A stretch of 46,300 nucleotides of DNA. It comes from Mycolicibacter senuensis. GTDB taxonomy: Bacteria; Actinomycetota; Actinomycetes; Mycobacteriales; Mycobacteriaceae. Within the stretch, counting starts at the first letter, position 1. Each line of letters opens with the position of its first letter. The stretch is taken from assembly GCF_003284925.1 (NCBI RefSeq), contig NZ_QMEX01000019.1, forward strand, positions 1 to 46,300. The letters are read 5' to 3'. A program made the position numbers and the translations under genes. The notes beneath the pieces were generated by a model. It did no database searches. It worked only from the letters and a program-made list of their open reading frames with translations, and was not told where the DNA came from. This document shows positions 1 through 11,298 of this stretch, in pieces.

Positions 1-539
1 CCGGTGAAGCGGGTGCAGACGCATGCCTGATACACCTCGCCGTCCCGGATGGCCTCCAGGCAGGCCAGCACCCCGGCGCGGTGCGCCTGCCGGTCGGGTG
101 TCTCCCAGAAGATGCGGCAGCGGCGCTCGGGCGCGGGCGTGGTCAGCGCCTCGGCCAGCCAGCCCGGTATCGGCGCGCCGGAAAGACTCTCGAACCACCA
201 CTGCCCGGCCGTGGCGTCCTGGCGCAACACGTAGTCGGTCCAGCCGCCGGCAGCCTCGGGAATCCGGGGGCCCAGGTCGTCGGCGCCGGGGTCCGGGTAG
301 GACAGGTAGCCGATCCAACCGCCGCCCACCGCGTCGCACCGCCGGCCGGGCGAGACGTCGAACACCCGGGCCGGGTCGACGGGTTCGACGGCCACACTGG
401 GAGCGATCACGGCGCGGGCGCCGAACCACTCGCCGGTCAACGCGGCCGGCGGCGGCAGACCACACCGGGCGGTCGCCGCACCGACCGCGCGCAGCACCTG
501 CGGTGCCGTGCCCAGGTCGCCGAGCGGCTCGATTCGCAC
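1..539 (-). CDS. pabB: Aminodeoxychorismate synthase component I, N-terminal part (cut by window edge)
   Basis: The reverse strand is open from a GTG at 539 to the window edge, about 179 residues. It begins RIEPLGDLG and reaches a segment with EAIRDGEVYQACVC and a following TRF, which matches the conserved EAIxxGExYQxNLxxRF block of the chorismate-binding fold in PabB/TrpE enzymes. PabB makes 4-amino-4-deoxychorismate from chorismate for folate synthesis in the cytosol. In M. tuberculosis pabB lies just left of metG, which agrees with this position. The C-terminal catalytic half lies outside the window. No ATG is available near the 5' end; GTG is chosen because the PabB reading begins there. 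The gene runs in the same direction as the sigma-factor gene, 21 bp upstream. Confidence 0.82.
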   Translation of the reverse strand, partial: MRIEPLGDLGTAPQVLRAVGAATARCGLPPPAALTGEWFGARAVIAPSVAVEPVDPARVFDVSPGRRCDAVGGGWIGYLSYPDPGADDLGPRIPEAAGGWTDYVLRQDATAGQWWFESLSGAPIPGWLAEALTTPAPERRCRIFWETPDRQAHRAGVLACLEAIRDGEVYQACVCTRFT

Positions 540-560
540 CGCACCAGCTTGTCAGACGTC

Positions 561-1457
561 TTAGCTGCGGGTGATCTCCCGGGCAGCCGCCAGCGCCGCC
601 AGCTTGTCCGGGTTGCGCATCGCGTAGAAGTTGGTGATCAGGCCGTCGACGATCTCGAGGGTGAACACGCCCTCCAACCGGCCCGCGCTGTAGAGCAACA
701 CTGCCGGGGCCCAGTTGCAGTTCGCCACCTCGACGTGCACGTCGGGCAGCGCCGCGCCCCGGCGTAGCAACCCGATGACCGCCCGAGACACCTTGTCGGC
801 TCCGACAACCGGCTGGCGTGCCGCGGTGGCCTTGCCACCGCTGTCGGCGGTCCACGCCACGTCGGGAGCCAGCATCGACAGCACGGCCGTGATATCTCCG
901 CCGGCTGCCGCAGTCATGAATTCCTCGGTGATCCGGGCGTTCTCGGCCGGGTCCACCGGGGTGAAGCGCGGTCGCCGGGCCTGCACGTGGCCGCGGGCCC
1001 GATGCGCGATCTGGCGCGCCGCGGCGGGGGATCTGCCCACCGCGGCGCCGATCTCGTCGTAGCCGAACCCGAACACCTCGCGCAGCACGAACACCGCGCG
1101 CTCGTCGGGGCCGAGCGTCTCCAGCACTACCAGCATCGCCATCGAGACCGACTCGGCGAGCACCACGTCGGCCGAGGGGTCCTGGTCGTCGAGCAGCAGC
1201 GGTTCGGGCAGCCACGGCCCGACGTAATCCTCGCGGCGCCGGGCACCCGCCCGCAGCGCGTTGAGCGCCTGGCGGGTGACCAGCTGAGCCAGGTAGGGCT
1301 TGGCGTCGCGTACCTCCGCCAGATCCACCTCCGCCCACCGCAGGTAGCTGTCCTGCAGGACGTCGTCGGATTCGGTCGCCGAGCCCAGGATTTCGTAGGC
1401 GATGGTGAACAGCAGCGGCCGCAGCTCGGTGAACCGTTCGGCGTGTTGGTTGCTCAC
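561..1457 (-). CDS. ECF41-group (SigJ-like) RNA polymerase sigma factor with SnoaL-like C-terminal domain
   Basis: 298 aa. Residues about 10-75 form sigma region 2 (LRPLLFTIAYEILGS, DDVLQDSYLRW) and about 110-165 region 4 (LGPDERAVFVLREVFGF, RSPAAARQIAHRAR). Residues about 175-290 form a SnoaL-like domain with DSGGK and NPDKL, the signature motifs of the ECF41 C-terminal extension; WLPEP in the inter-domain linker is also typical. In this family the extension, not a membrane anti-sigma factor, controls activity. No anti-sigma gene is present. The GTG start overlaps the stop of the upstream FAD oxidoreductase by 4 bp (GTGA), so the two are translationally coupled. ECF41 genes usually sit next to a redox enzyme, as here. 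A SigJ-type promoter stands upstream of the pair, suggesting autoregulation. Confidence 0.9.
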   Translation of the reverse strand: MSNQHAERFTELRPLLFTIAYEILGSATESDDVLQDSYLRWAEVDLAEVRDAKPYLAQLVTRQALNALRAGARRREDYVGPWLPEPLLLDDQDPSADVVLAESVSMAMLVVLETLGPDERAVFVLREVFGFGYDEIGAAVGRSPAAARQIAHRARGHVQARRPRFTPVDPAENARITEEFMTAAAGGDITAVLSMLAPDVAWTADSGGKATAARQPVVGADKVSRAVIGLLRRGAALPDVHVEVANCNWAPAVLLYSAGRLEGVFTLEIVDGLITNFYAMRNPDKLAALAAAREITRS

Positions 1458-2617
1458 ACCGCCGTCTCCTGTTCAACCGCGACCGACCGCGCGCCGGCCT
1501 TCAGCCAACGGTACGAGCCGGGCTTGGCGCCCTCGCGCCGAATCCCCCACACGGTGGCTTTGCAGATCGTCTCCTTGATCGCCGCGGCCAGCCGGCCGCC
1601 GACGAACGCCTTGACCGGGGTGTCGTCGCGACGGGCCAGCTGCACGGTGGCGGCCTGACGGCCGACGCTGATGCACTGCCCGGTGAAGGCCTGATCCAGT
1701 GCGTCCGCCGGGCTGCCGGCGATACGCGCCAGCACGGTGTCGGCGGCCTGGGCGCCCAGCGGTATCGCAGCCTGGCAGCTCATCCGCAACGGTCGGCCCG
1801 ACGGCGCCGCCGCGTCCCCGGCCGCGACGATCCACGGATTGTCGATGCTGGTCAGGGTCTCGTCGGTGACCAGCCGGCCCAGCGCGTCGGTGGCCAGCCC
1901 ACTGGCAGTGGCCAGGTCCGGGACGCCGAAGCCCGCCGCCCAGACGGTTACCGCGCTCGGCAGCACGGAGCCGTCCTGCAACTGCACCTCGTCGGAGCGC
2001 ACCGCGGTGACGGTGGCGGCTTGACGCACCTCGACACCCAACTTGCGCAGCGCCTTGGCCAGTGAGCGGCGCCCCGGGGCGCCCACTGACGGGCCCAGGA
2101 TTCCGCCACAGACCAGGGTGACCGGCCGACCCTGCCCGGCCAGTTCGGAGGCGGCCTCGATGCCGGTCAGCCCGCCGCCGACGACGATCACCGGGGCGTC
2201 GACGGTCACCTCGCCGAGCCGGGCCAGCAGCCGCTGTGCATGCTCCAGTTCGCTGAGGGAATAGGCGAATTCGGCGGCACCCCGAACGGTGGGCGTGATC
2301 GCACCGGTGCTGCCCACGGCGTAGATGAGGAAGTCGTAACGCAGTACGGTGCCCGACGCCAGCCGGAGCCGGCGGTCGGCGGCGTCGATCCGGTCGGCGG
2401 CGTCGACCACCAGCTGGACACCATCGCCCAGCAGGTCGCCGTAGTCGCGGACGGCCTGGTAGTTACCGGCCACATGCTGGTGCAGCCGGATCCGCTCGAC
2501 GAACACCGGACGCGGGTTGACCACGGTGACATCGACGTCGGGACTCTTCAGCAGGCGGTTGGCGGCCATGGTGCCGGCGTAGCCACCACCGACGACGACA
2601 ACGTGGGTGCGAGTCAT
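1454..2617 (-). CDS. FAD-dependent pyridine-nucleotide oxidoreductase (NDH-2/AIFM2-like)
   Basis: 387 aa from the ATG at 2617, preceded by AGGAG; the open frame continues upstream, but this start puts the FAD motif at the N-terminus. VVVVGGGYAG at about residues 5-14 is the FAD-binding Rossmann motif. VIVVGGGLTGIEAASELA near residue 140 is the second GxGxxG (NAD(P)H site). WAAGFGVPDL and VAAGDAA near residues 245-280 match the ATG and GD motifs of the two-dinucleotide-binding flavoprotein fold. No paired redox cysteines are seen, so a type II NADH dehydrogenase/AIFM2-type quinone or NAD(P)H oxidoreductase is more likely than a disulfide reductase. No membrane anchor is evident. It is the first gene of the operon with the ECF41 sigma factor and is a probable target of that factor. 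The physiological substrate is unknown. Confidence 0.85.
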   Translation of the reverse strand: MTRTHVVVVGGGYAGTMAANRLLKSPDVDVTVVNPRPVFVERIRLHQHVAGNYQAVRDYGDLLGDGVQLVVDAADRIDAADRRLRLASGTVLRYDFLIYAVGSTGAITPTVRGAAEFAYSLSELEHAQRLLARLGEVTVDAPVIVVGGGLTGIEAASELAGQGRPVTLVCGGILGPSVGAPGRRSLAKALRKLGVEVRQAATVTAVRSDEVQLQDGSVLPSAVTVWAAGFGVPDLATASGLATDALGRLVTDETLTSIDNPWIVAAGDAAAPSGRPLRMSCQAAIPLGAQAADTVLARIAGSPADALDQAFTGQCISVGRQAATVQLARRDDTPVKAFVGGRLAAAIKETICKATVWGIRREGAKPGSYRWLKAGARSVAVEQETAV

Positions 2618-2653
2618 GAGTTGCTCCTGTCTCTGCAGATGGGTGATGCCCTC

Positions 2654-2681
2654 AAGACACCCCGGCCCGCCGGTATGTGAC
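2654..2681 (-). promoter_or_regulatory. SigJ/ECF41-type promoter of the oxidoreductase-sigma operon
   Basis: On the reverse strand GTCACA (2681-2676) is followed after exactly 16 nt by TGTCTT (2659-2654). The published SigJ-type sequence upstream of M. tuberculosis sigI is GTCACA-N16-CGTCCT, so the -35 is perfect and the -10 differs at two positions. It lies 36 bp upstream of the oxidoreductase ATG. An inverted repeat GTGAG-N4-CTCAC lies just upstream at 2688-2701. Confidence 0.55.
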
Positions 2682-2708
2682 GCACTGTGAGCTGTCTCAC
2701 CGCGTGCG

Positions 2709-2720
2709 TAGGGTGGGGCC
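2709..2720 (+). promoter_or_regulatory. -10 element of a leaderless promoter for the DUF385 gene
   Basis: TAGGGT at 2709-2714 fits the mycobacterial TANNNT -10 hexamer. It is followed by 6 nt and then directly by the ATG at 2721, so the transcript probably starts at the start codon. No Shine-Dalgarno sequence is present, in agreement. Confidence 0.5.
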
Positions 2721-3074
2721 ATGGGTTTCGGTGGGCCGGCGCGGATGTTCGTCCGCGCGTTCAATGCCGTCACGACGTCGCTGGTCACTGCGCCGCTGCT
2801 CGGTTCGCGGCTGGGCCGTCGGCTCACCATGATCAGCTATGTCGGGCGGCGGTCCGGACAGACTTTCAGTCTTCCGGTGGCCTACTGGCGCAGCGGTGAC
2901 GAGGTCGCCATCGGGGTCACCCTGCCCGACAAGAAGGCCTGGTGGCGCAACTTCTCCGGCGACGGCGGGCCGTTGACGATCCGGCTCGACGGCGCGGACC
3001 GGCCCGGGCACGCCGTCGCGGAGCGGGACGAGCAGGGCCGGGTGAAAGTGGTCGTCCGACTGGACCCGCGGTAG
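2721..3074 (+). CDS. Small DUF385/nitroreductase-type (F420-dependent) protein
   Basis: 117 aa. The order SRLGRRLTMISYVGRRSG, then LPVAYWRSGDEVAIGVT, then WWRNFSGDGGPLTIRLDG resembles the small split-barrel deazaflavin-dependent nitroreductase family (Pfam DUF385, the family of M. tuberculosis Ddn). These proteins bind F420 or act as quinone/nitro reductases. The protein is slightly shorter than Ddn and no signal peptide is obvious; the N-terminus is moderately hydrophobic. It is divergent from the oxidoreductase-sigma operon, 103 bp away, and convergent with metG, 13 bp apart. Both neighbours on the left are also redox or stress genes, so a shared redox role is plausible but not shown. Confidence 0.72.
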   Translation: MGFGGPARMFVRAFNAVTTSLVTAPLLGSRLGRRLTMISYVGRRSGQTFSLPVAYWRSGDEVAIGVTLPDKKAWWRNFSGDGGPLTIRLDGADRPGHAVAERDEQGRVKVVVRLDPR

Positions 3075-3087
3075 GCGTCTCGTCGGC

Positions 3088-4641
3088 TCAGGGCTGGTAG
3101 CGCGGGAACACCCCGGATGGCGCGGGCAGCGTCAGACCAGGTGTCAGCCGGTGCGGCACGGCGGTGAACATCCGCTGCTCGGCGGTCTGGCCCAGCAGGT
3201 CGAGCAGCTTGCCCGCCGATTCGGGCATCACCGGCTGCGCCAGCAGCGCCGCGATCCGCACCACCTCCAGCGTGGTGTACAGGACGGTGCCGAACCGGGC
3301 CTGATCGGCGGCGGACTCGCTCTTGGCGAGTTTCCACGGCTCGTGGGCGGAGAAATATCGGTTGGCCGCACCCAGCATCAGCCAGATCGCCTCCAGACCC
3401 AGGTGCATGGCCTGGGTGCCGAACGCCGCCCGCACCTTCTCCAATAATCCGTCGGCCTGGGCCAGCAGCTCCTCGTCGTCACCGGTGGGCGCCAGCGGTT
3501 CCGGGACCACCCCGGCCAGGTTCTTGGCGACCATCGATAGTGACCGCTGCGCCAGGTTGCCCAGCTCATTGGCCAGGTCGGCGTTGATGCGGCTGATCAA
3601 CGCCTCCTCGGAGATGCTGCCGTCCTGACCGAAGGGGATCTCTCGCAGCAGGAAATACCGCACCTGATCGACCCCGAACTTGTCGACGAACTCGACCGGG
3701 TCGATGACGTTGCCCACCGACTTGCTCATCTTCTCGCCGCTGTTGAGCAGGAAGCCGTGTGCGAAAACCTTGCGCGGCAGCTCGATTCCGGCCGACATCA
3801 GAAACGCGGGCCAGTACACGGTGTGGAATCGGATGATGTCCTTGCCGATCATGTGCAGATCGGCCGGCCAGTACCGGCGGAAGGACTCGGAGTCGGTGTC
3901 GGGATAGCCGACCCCGGTCAGGTAGTTGGTCAGCGCGTCCACCCAGACGTACATCACGTGGTCGGGGTGGCCGGGCACCGGCACGCCCCAGTCGAACGAG
4001 GTGCGGGAGATCGACAGGTCGCGCAGCCCGCCGGAGACGAAGCTGACCACTTCGTTGCGGCGCACCTCCGGGGCGATGAAACCGGGGTTGGCCTCGTAGT
4101 GCGCCAGCAGCTTGTCGGTGTAGGCCGACAGCCGGAAGAAGTAGGTCTGCTCCTCGGTCCAGGTCACCGGCGCCCCGGTCTCGCCGGCCACCCGCGAGCC
4201 GTCGTCGGTGAGGCGGGTCTCGGCCTCGGTGAAGAACCGCTCGTCGCGTACCGAGTACCAGCCGGAGTAGGCGTCCAGATAGATATCACCGGCGTCGACC
4301 ATGCGCTGCCAGATCGCCTTGGACGCCGTCAGGTGGTCGGCGTCGGTGGTCCGGATGAACCGGTCGAAGGAGATGTTGAGCCGTTCCTGCAGGCGCTGGA
4401 ACACATCGGAGTTGCGTCGCGCCAGCTCCGCCGTCGGGATCCCTTCGGCGGCGGCGGTCTCGGCCATTTTCAGCCCGTGCTCGTCGGTGCCGGTCAGGTA
4501 GCGCACGTCGAACCCGTCGAGCCGGTGGAACCGGGCGATCGCGTCGGTGGCGATGTATTCGTAGGCGTGACCGATGTGCGGGTCACCATTGGGATAGGTG
4601 ATCGCGGTGGTGACGTAGAAGGGCTCAAGCTGTCTCATCAA
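3088..4641 (-). CDS. metG: Methionyl-tRNA synthetase
   Basis: 517 aa, close to the mycobacterial enzyme. It charges tRNA-Met and initiator tRNA with methionine in the cytosol. The class I signatures are clear: HIGH at residues 22-25 (after YPNGDP) and KMSKS at 304-308. The [11 protein letters not shown] block near 233-243 and the alpha-helical anticodon-binding domain follow. No C-terminal EMAP/Trbp111 tRNA-binding domain is present, as in other mycobacteria. There are two adjacent ATG codons at the 5' end (4641 and 4638). The gene is divergent from tatD with only 15 bp between starts, so the two promoters must overlap each other's coding ends or both transcripts must have very short leaders. 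Confidence 0.97.
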   Translation of the reverse strand: MMRQLEPFYVTTAITYPNGDPHIGHAYEYIATDAIARFHRLDGFDVRYLTGTDEHGLKMAETAAAEGIPTAELARRNSDVFQRLQERLNISFDRFIRTTDADHLTASKAIWQRMVDAGDIYLDAYSGWYSVRDERFFTEAETRLTDDGSRVAGETGAPVTWTEEQTYFFRLSAYTDKLLAHYEANPGFIAPEVRRNEVVSFVSGGLRDLSISRTSFDWGVPVPGHPDHVMYVWVDALTNYLTGVGYPDTDSESFRRYWPADLHMIGKDIIRFHTVYWPAFLMSAGIELPRKVFAHGFLLNSGEKMSKSVGNVIDPVEFVDKFGVDQVRYFLLREIPFGQDGSISEEALISRINADLANELGNLAQRSLSMVAKNLAGVVPEPLAPTGDDEELLAQADGLLEKVRAAFGTQAMHLGLEAIWLMLGAANRYFSAHEPWKLAKSESAADQARFGTVLYTTLEVVRIAALLAQPVMPESAGKLLDLLGQTAEQRMFTAVPHRLTPGLTLPAPSGVFPRYQP

Positions 4642-4656
4642 GCTTCACCCTAAGGT

Positions 4657-5496
4657 GTGCGGGTGAGCTCTAGACGATCAGCCGAACGCCCGGCGCCGCC
4701 TGCGCCGGAGCCGCTGACTCCGCTGGTCGACGCGCACACCCATCTCGATGCGTGCGGCGTCGACGACGTGCCCGCGATCCTGGACCGGGCCAGCGCGGTC
4801 GGCGTGCAGGCGGTGGTGACCGTCGCCGACGACCTGGACTCGGCGCGCTGGGTGACCCGGGCCGCAGACGCCGACGATCGGGTGTACGCCGCCGTCGCCC
4901 TGCACCCCACCCGCACCGACAGCCTCACCGACGGCGCGCGCGCCGAGATCGAGGCGCTGGCCGCCCACCCGCGGGTCGTGGCGATCGGCGAGACCGGCTT
5001 GGACCTGTACTGGCCGGGCCGGCTGGCGGGCTGCGCCGAACCCGCGACGCAAAAAGACGCCTTCGCCTGGCACATCGACCTGGCCAAACGCACCGGCAAA
5101 CCGCTGATGATCCACAATCGCGACGCCGATGCGGCCGTGCTGGACGTGCTGCGCGCCGAGGGCGCCCCCGAGCGGGTGATCTTCCACTGCTTCTCGTCCG
5201 GCCCGGAGATGGCCCGCACCTGCGTCGACGCCGGCTGGACGCTCAGCCTGTCCGGCACGGTCAGCTTCAAAAATGCCCGTGACCTGCGAGAGGCCGTACC
5301 GTTGATCCCGCGCGAGCAGCTGCTGGTGGAGACCGATGCGCCGTTTTTGACCCCGCACCCGTACCGTGGCGCGCCCAACGAGCCCTATTGCCTGCCCTAC
5401 ACTGTCAGGGCGCTGGCTGAGCTGCTGGGAGTGTCGGCAGCTGACCTGGCGCAGGTTACGAGCCGCAACGCCCGTCGGGTGTACGACTTGCGCTGA
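4657..5496 (+). CDS. tatD: TatD-family metal-dependent DNase
   Basis: 279 aa from GTG 4657; a second in-frame GTG at 4663 is equally possible. TatD proteins are TIM-barrel metallo-hydrolases with 3'-5' exonuclease or endonuclease activity on DNA. Visible metal-site motifs are VDAHTHLDAC (about residues 24-33), GETGLDLYW (about 108-116, the conserved ExGLD), MIHNRDAD (about 151-158), HCFSS (about 175-179) and LVETDAPFLTPHP (about 225-237, the conserved ETDxP). The gene precedes rpfB, as in M. tuberculosis. The gap of about 126 bp to rpfB holds a separate promoter and leader. Confidence 0.93.
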   Translation: MRVSSRRSAERPAPPAPEPLTPLVDAHTHLDACGVDDVPAILDRASAVGVQAVVTVADDLDSARWVTRAADADDRVYAAVALHPTRTDSLTDGARAEIEALAAHPRVVAIGETGLDLYWPGRLAGCAEPATQKDAFAWHIDLAKRTGKPLMIHNRDADAAVLDVLRAEGAPERVIFHCFSSGPEMARTCVDAGWTLSLSGTVSFKNARDLREAVPLIPREQLLVETDAPFLTPHPYRGAPNEPYCLPYTVRALAELLGVSAADLAQVTSRNARRVYDLR

Positions 5497-5548
5497 AACC
5501 GGAAACGTAGTGCAGGTCACATTCGGTTGCCCGACGCTGGTGGGTTCG

Positions 5549-7652
<2,104 letters not shown>

Positions 7653-8511
7653 CGCCGCGCCGGCAACTTCGCCATGGCGCGTTCGACCACGACGTCGAGG
7701 CCGCGGGCGGCCGGTCCGAAGGCCGCCGAGACGGGCGGTGGCAGTCGCCGCAGGTGCGCGTCCACCAGTTCGGCGGCGCTCGACGCCGGGAACGGCGGCG
7801 CCCCGGTGAGCAACTCGACCGCGGTGCACGCCAGCGCGTATTCGTCGGTGGCAGCTGACGGGGCTTTGCCACAGAGGATCTCGGGTGCGGTGTAGGGCAG
7901 CGAGACCTCGGGGTTGCCCGGTTTCCGGGGCCGGTTCCACACGCCCTCGACGACGGCGTGGGCCGAGCCGAAGTCGGTCAGCACCGCCCCGGCGCGGGGG
8001 AAGTCGGCGGGGATCAGGATGTTGGCGGGTTTGACGTCGCAGTGCACGATGCCGCTGTGATGGGCGTGGTCGAGCGCGTCGGCGATCTGGGCCAGCGCGC
8101 TCAGTTGATCCGGCAACGCGTGCAGCCCGGTCGAATTGCCGCCGTCGACGAACTGCATCGCCAGCCAGTACGGCCCGTGCCGCAAGACGGTGACGATATG
8201 CGGATGGTCGAGGACCCGCGCGAACTCGAACTCGCGGTTCAGCCGCGCCTGCTCTCCGGGTGTGCGATGCATTTCGTCGAGAACTTTCAGCGCCACCGGC
8301 GGGGCCTGGTCGGCGCGGAGGCGAGGGTCGTGGGCTCGGTAAACGGTGGCGTGTCCCCCGCGCCCGACTTCGTGGTCGATCACGTAGCCGCCGAAGTCGA
8401 TGCCGGCGTCGCCCATGGGCCCAGGTTATGGGGCCGGGGCCGCCTCCGACGGCTGAAGCCGGGCACCTCCCCGGAAAGCTAAGAAAAACATGATCGCAAA
8501 GCCAAAAATCA

Positions 8512-8540
8512 ATGACATTTTGCTGGCGGAGGGTGATAAT
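8512..8540 (+). promoter_or_regulatory. Near-consensus housekeeping promoter of the PE-PPE hydrolase gene
   Basis: ATGACA (8512-8517) is followed after 17 nt by GATAAT (8535-8540), one mismatch each from the sigma-70 consensus TTGACA and TATAAT. Transcription would begin near 8547, about 20 nt before the ATG at 8568. The stretch at 8465-8520 is notably AT-rich for this genome. The promoter rules out the earlier in-frame ATG at 8490 as the start. Confidence 0.65.
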
Positions 8541-8567
8541 CATCCCAACTTCGTGCGGGAGGTCGTC

Positions 8568-10049
8568 ATGGCAACGGTGGACAGTCGCAAGCTGCGTTCG
8601 TTGGGTGCGGTTCCGCTGGCCGTCGCCACCATCGCCGCACTGGGTGTCTCGCCGACGGTGGCGCCCGGCCTGGCCTCGACGGCCAAAACCGTGGTGGCCG
8701 AGGCGACGTTGCTGGACACCCAGTCCTGGATCATGGGCGGCAGCGGGCTGCCGGTCCCGCCGCCGCAGTATCTGGCGGCGCTCACCGACCGGTTCCTGGA
8801 CCCGGCGACGCCCAAATTCGCCGGCCAGCCGCTGTTCCCGGTGGACGTCACCAACGCGTTGTTCACCCCGGAGGGCCTGTACCCGCTGACCGGCGTGAAG
8901 TCGCTGCCGCTGGACACCTCGCTGGACCAGGGTGTCGAAATCCTGCACCAGAAGATCATGCAGGAGACTGCTGCCGGCAATGACCTTGTCGTACTTGGCT
9001 ATTCGCAGAGCGGTGTCATCAACGCGCTGGAGATCAAGCAGCTGCTGAGCATGCCCGAGGATGAGCGGCCCGACGCCGACCAGCTGTCCTTCGTGATGCT
9101 GGGCAGCCCCAGTACCCCCGATGGCGGCCTGCTGTCCCGTTTCGACCTGACGAGCCTGAATCCGAATCTGCCCGAGCTGTCGCTGCCCAGCCTGGGCGTC
9201 ACGTTCAGCGGCGGCACCCCGACCGACACGCCGTGGGAGACCGCGTTCTACACCCAGGAGTACGACGGCTTCGCCGACTTCCCCAAGTACCCCCTGAACC
9301 TGTTGGCGGACATCAATGCGTTCATGGGCATCATGTTCGTGCACGGCACCTATCCGACGCTGACCGACGAGCAGTTGGCGTCGGCGATCGAGCTGCCGGT
9401 CAGCGACGGCTACACCGGCAATACCCAGTACTTCATGATTCCCACCGAGAACCTGCCGCTGCTGGCGCCGTTGCGGGGCAGTGGATTCGGCAACGCGATC
9501 GCCGACCTGCTGCAGCCGAGCCTGCGGGTGCTGGTGAACCTCGGCTACGGCGACATCGAACACGGCTGGTCGCAGGGCCCGGCGGACGTGTCCACCCCGT
9601 TCGGCCTGTTCCCCGACGTCAATATGCAGGACGTGTTCACCGCCCTGGTGAACGGCGCTCAGCAGGGGTGGACCGACTTCGTCGACGCCCTGCAGAACAT
9701 GTCGTCGAGCAGCGCGGCGGACCTGTTCGGCGGCGAGATGCTCGGCAGCGCCGACTTCGTCATGCCGAGCCTGACCGACATCGTCAACACGCTGACCAGC
9801 GCTGCAGCGACGCTGTATGCCACGTTGCTGCCCACCGCGGACATCCTCAACGCCCTGGTGACCACCTTGCCGGCCTACACCGCGACGATCTTCGCCCAGG
9901 AACTGGCATCCGGTGACCTGCTGAACGCGATCGGCCTGCCGCTGGCGGCCACCACCGGGTTGGTCACCATGGCTGCCGGGTTCGAGTTGGAGGTCCTGCT
10001 GGGGGCCTTCAGCTCCATTCAGGCCGACTTCGCCGACCTGTTCAGCTAG
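8568..10049 (+). CDS. Secreted PE-PPE-domain serine hydrolase
   Basis: 493 aa from ATG 8568, preceded by GGGAGG. The N-terminus ([13 protein letters not shown], then a hydrophobic stretch to about residue 35 ending near PGLAST) looks like a Sec signal peptide rather than a PE or PPE domain. The region from about 60 to 290 matches the PE-PPE alpha/beta-hydrolase domain: [10 protein letters not shown] gives the GxSxS/G nucleophile elbow with Ser146, [10 protein letters not shown] is typical of the N-terminal part, and GYGDIEHGW near 325-335 fits the usual LGYG(D/Y) motif. Related mycobacterial proteins are esterases or acyl-trehalose-processing enzymes. The C-terminal 150 residues are Ala/Leu-rich helices. 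The gene lies between the kinase and ispE, 35 bp before ispE, so it may supply ispE transcription. Confidence 0.88.
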   Translation: MATVDSRKLRSLGAVPLAVATIAALGVSPTVAPGLASTAKTVVAEATLLDTQSWIMGGSGLPVPPPQYLAALTDRFLDPATPKFAGQPLFPVDVTNALFTPEGLYPLTGVKSLPLDTSLDQGVEILHQKIMQETAAGNDLVVLGYSQSGVINALEIKQLLSMPEDERPDADQLSFVMLGSPSTPDGGLLSRFDLTSLNPNLPELSLPSLGVTFSGGTPTDTPWETAFYTQEYDGFADFPKYPLNLLADINAFMGIMFVHGTYPTLTDEQLASAIELPVSDGYTGNTQYFMIPTENLPLLAPLRGSGFGNAIADLLQPSLRVLVNLGYGDIEHGWSQGPADVSTPFGLFPDVNMQDVFTALVNGAQQGWTDFVDALQNMSSSSAADLFGGEMLGSADFVMPSLTDIVNTLTSAAATLYATLLPTADILNALVTTLPAYTATIFAQELASGDLLNAIGLPLAATTGLVTMAAGFELEVLLGAFSSIQADFADLFS

Positions 10050-10084
10050 ACCGCGCAGCGGATGGACCCGCTAGTGTCATCGGC

Positions 10085-11047
10085 GTGACCGCATCCGACG
10101 GTAGTGCCGCCACCGAGTGGTCCCCGACCGGTTCGGTCACGGTGCGCGCGCCGGGCAAGCTCAACCTCTACCTGGCGGTCGGTGACCGCCGCGACGACGG
10201 CTACCACGAGCTCACGACGGTTTTTCACGCGATTTCGCTGATCGACGAGGTGACCGTGCGCGACGCCGATCTGCTGTCGTTGCGGATCGCCGGCGAGGGC
10301 GCCGAGGTGTTGCCCACCGACGAACGCAATCTCGCGTGGCGAGCCGCGGAACTGATGGCCGAGCACGTCGGCCGGGCTCCTGACGTGGCGATCAGCATCG
10401 ACAAGTCCATTCCGGTGGCCGGCGGGATGGCGGGCGGCAGCGCCGACGCGGCGGCGGTGCTGGTCGGGATGAATGTGCTCTGGGAGCTGGGCGTGCCGCG
10501 ACGCGACCTGCACGCCATAGCCGCCCGACTCGGCAGTGACGTGCCGTTCGCGCTGCACGGCGGTACCGCGTTGGGCACCGGACGCGGCGAAGAACTGGCG
10601 ACGGTGCTCACCCGTGAGACGTTCCACTGGGTGCTGGTCTTCGCCGACCGCGGGTTGTCGACGCCGGCGGTGTTCGCCGAACTGGACCGGCTGCGCGACA
10701 GTGGGCGCGCCCTTCCGGAGGTGGGCGAGTCCGAACCGGTGCTGGCCGCGCTGGCCGCCGGCGATCCGCAGCGGTTGGCGGGCCTGCTCGGCAATGACCT
10801 GCAGACGGCCGCGGTCAACCTCAATCCCGCGTTGCGAAGAACATTGCGGGCCGGCGTGGAAGCGGGGGCGCTCTCGGGCATCGTGACCGGGTCCGGACCG
10901 ACGTGTGCGTTCCTGTGCGCTTCGGCGCCTTCGGCGGCCGATGTCGCCGTCGAACTGGCGGCCGTCGGAGCCGGCCGCGCGGTGCGGGTGGCCAGCGGCC
11001 CGGTCTACGGTGCCAGGGTGGTGCCGTCATCGGTCAGCGGGATGTGA
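10085..11047 (+). CDS. ispE: 4-diphosphocytidyl-2-C-methyl-D-erythritol kinase
   Basis: 320 aa from GTG 10085. It is the GHMP-family kinase of the methylerythritol phosphate pathway to isopentenyl diphosphate. Motif 1 APGKLNLYL (about residues 20-28), the ATP-binding glycine loop [17 protein letters not shown] (about 110-126) and motif 3 [11 protein letters not shown] (about 268-278) are present. DDGYHEL is a family-specific block. In M. tuberculosis this gene belongs to the rpfB-ksgA-ispE operon; here it is separated from ksgA by two genes and probably depends on the strong promoter upstream of the PE-PPE hydrolase. Confidence 0.96.
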   Translation: MTASDGSAATEWSPTGSVTVRAPGKLNLYLAVGDRRDDGYHELTTVFHAISLIDEVTVRDADLLSLRIAGEGAEVLPTDERNLAWRAAELMAEHVGRAPDVAISIDKSIPVAGGMAGGSADAAAVLVGMNVLWELGVPRRDLHAIAARLGSDVPFALHGGTALGTGRGEELATVLTRETFHWVLVFADRGLSTPAVFAELDRLRDSGRALPEVGESEPVLAALAAGDPQRLAGLLGNDLQTAAVNLNPALRRTLRAGVEAGALSGIVTGSGPTCAFLCASAPSAADVAVELAAVGAGRAVRVASGPVYGARVVPSSVSGM

Positions 11048-11298
11048 CGGCGGCCCCAATCTCGTGCCAAGATTTGCCCCTCGATTAAGAGGAGTTTAAG
11101 ATACTGCGCGGTGACCAGTTGTGGCCAAGAACTCCCCGTCGACCAGACGCACATCGATCTGGTGGGCCGCGCATTACGGTATCGAGACGCAACCGCCACC
11201 TATTTGTGCGCGCGCGCCTCTTACGAAGTGGTCTCCGGCAGGTGGAACATGAAATCTCAGCCCGTGGGGAAAGCACCGGTGCCGGCTAGGAGGCCGTC
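11048..11298 (+). promoter_or_regulatory. Intergenic region with -10 element and long leader of the acyl-AMP ligase gene
   Basis: 251 bp without a credible ORF. TACGGT at 11175-11180 fits TANNNT and would give a leader of about 110 nt. A strong AGGAGG (11287-11292) precedes the GTG at 11299. TTAAGAGGAGTTTAAGA at about 11084-11100 is an isolated AT-rich patch. I see no strong terminator hairpin after ispE. Confidence 0.35.

Noticed and set aside
23..767. Forward-strand open frames at the left end
   Set aside because: They are Arg/Pro-rich shadows of pabB and the sigma factor, which show real family motifs on the reverse strand.
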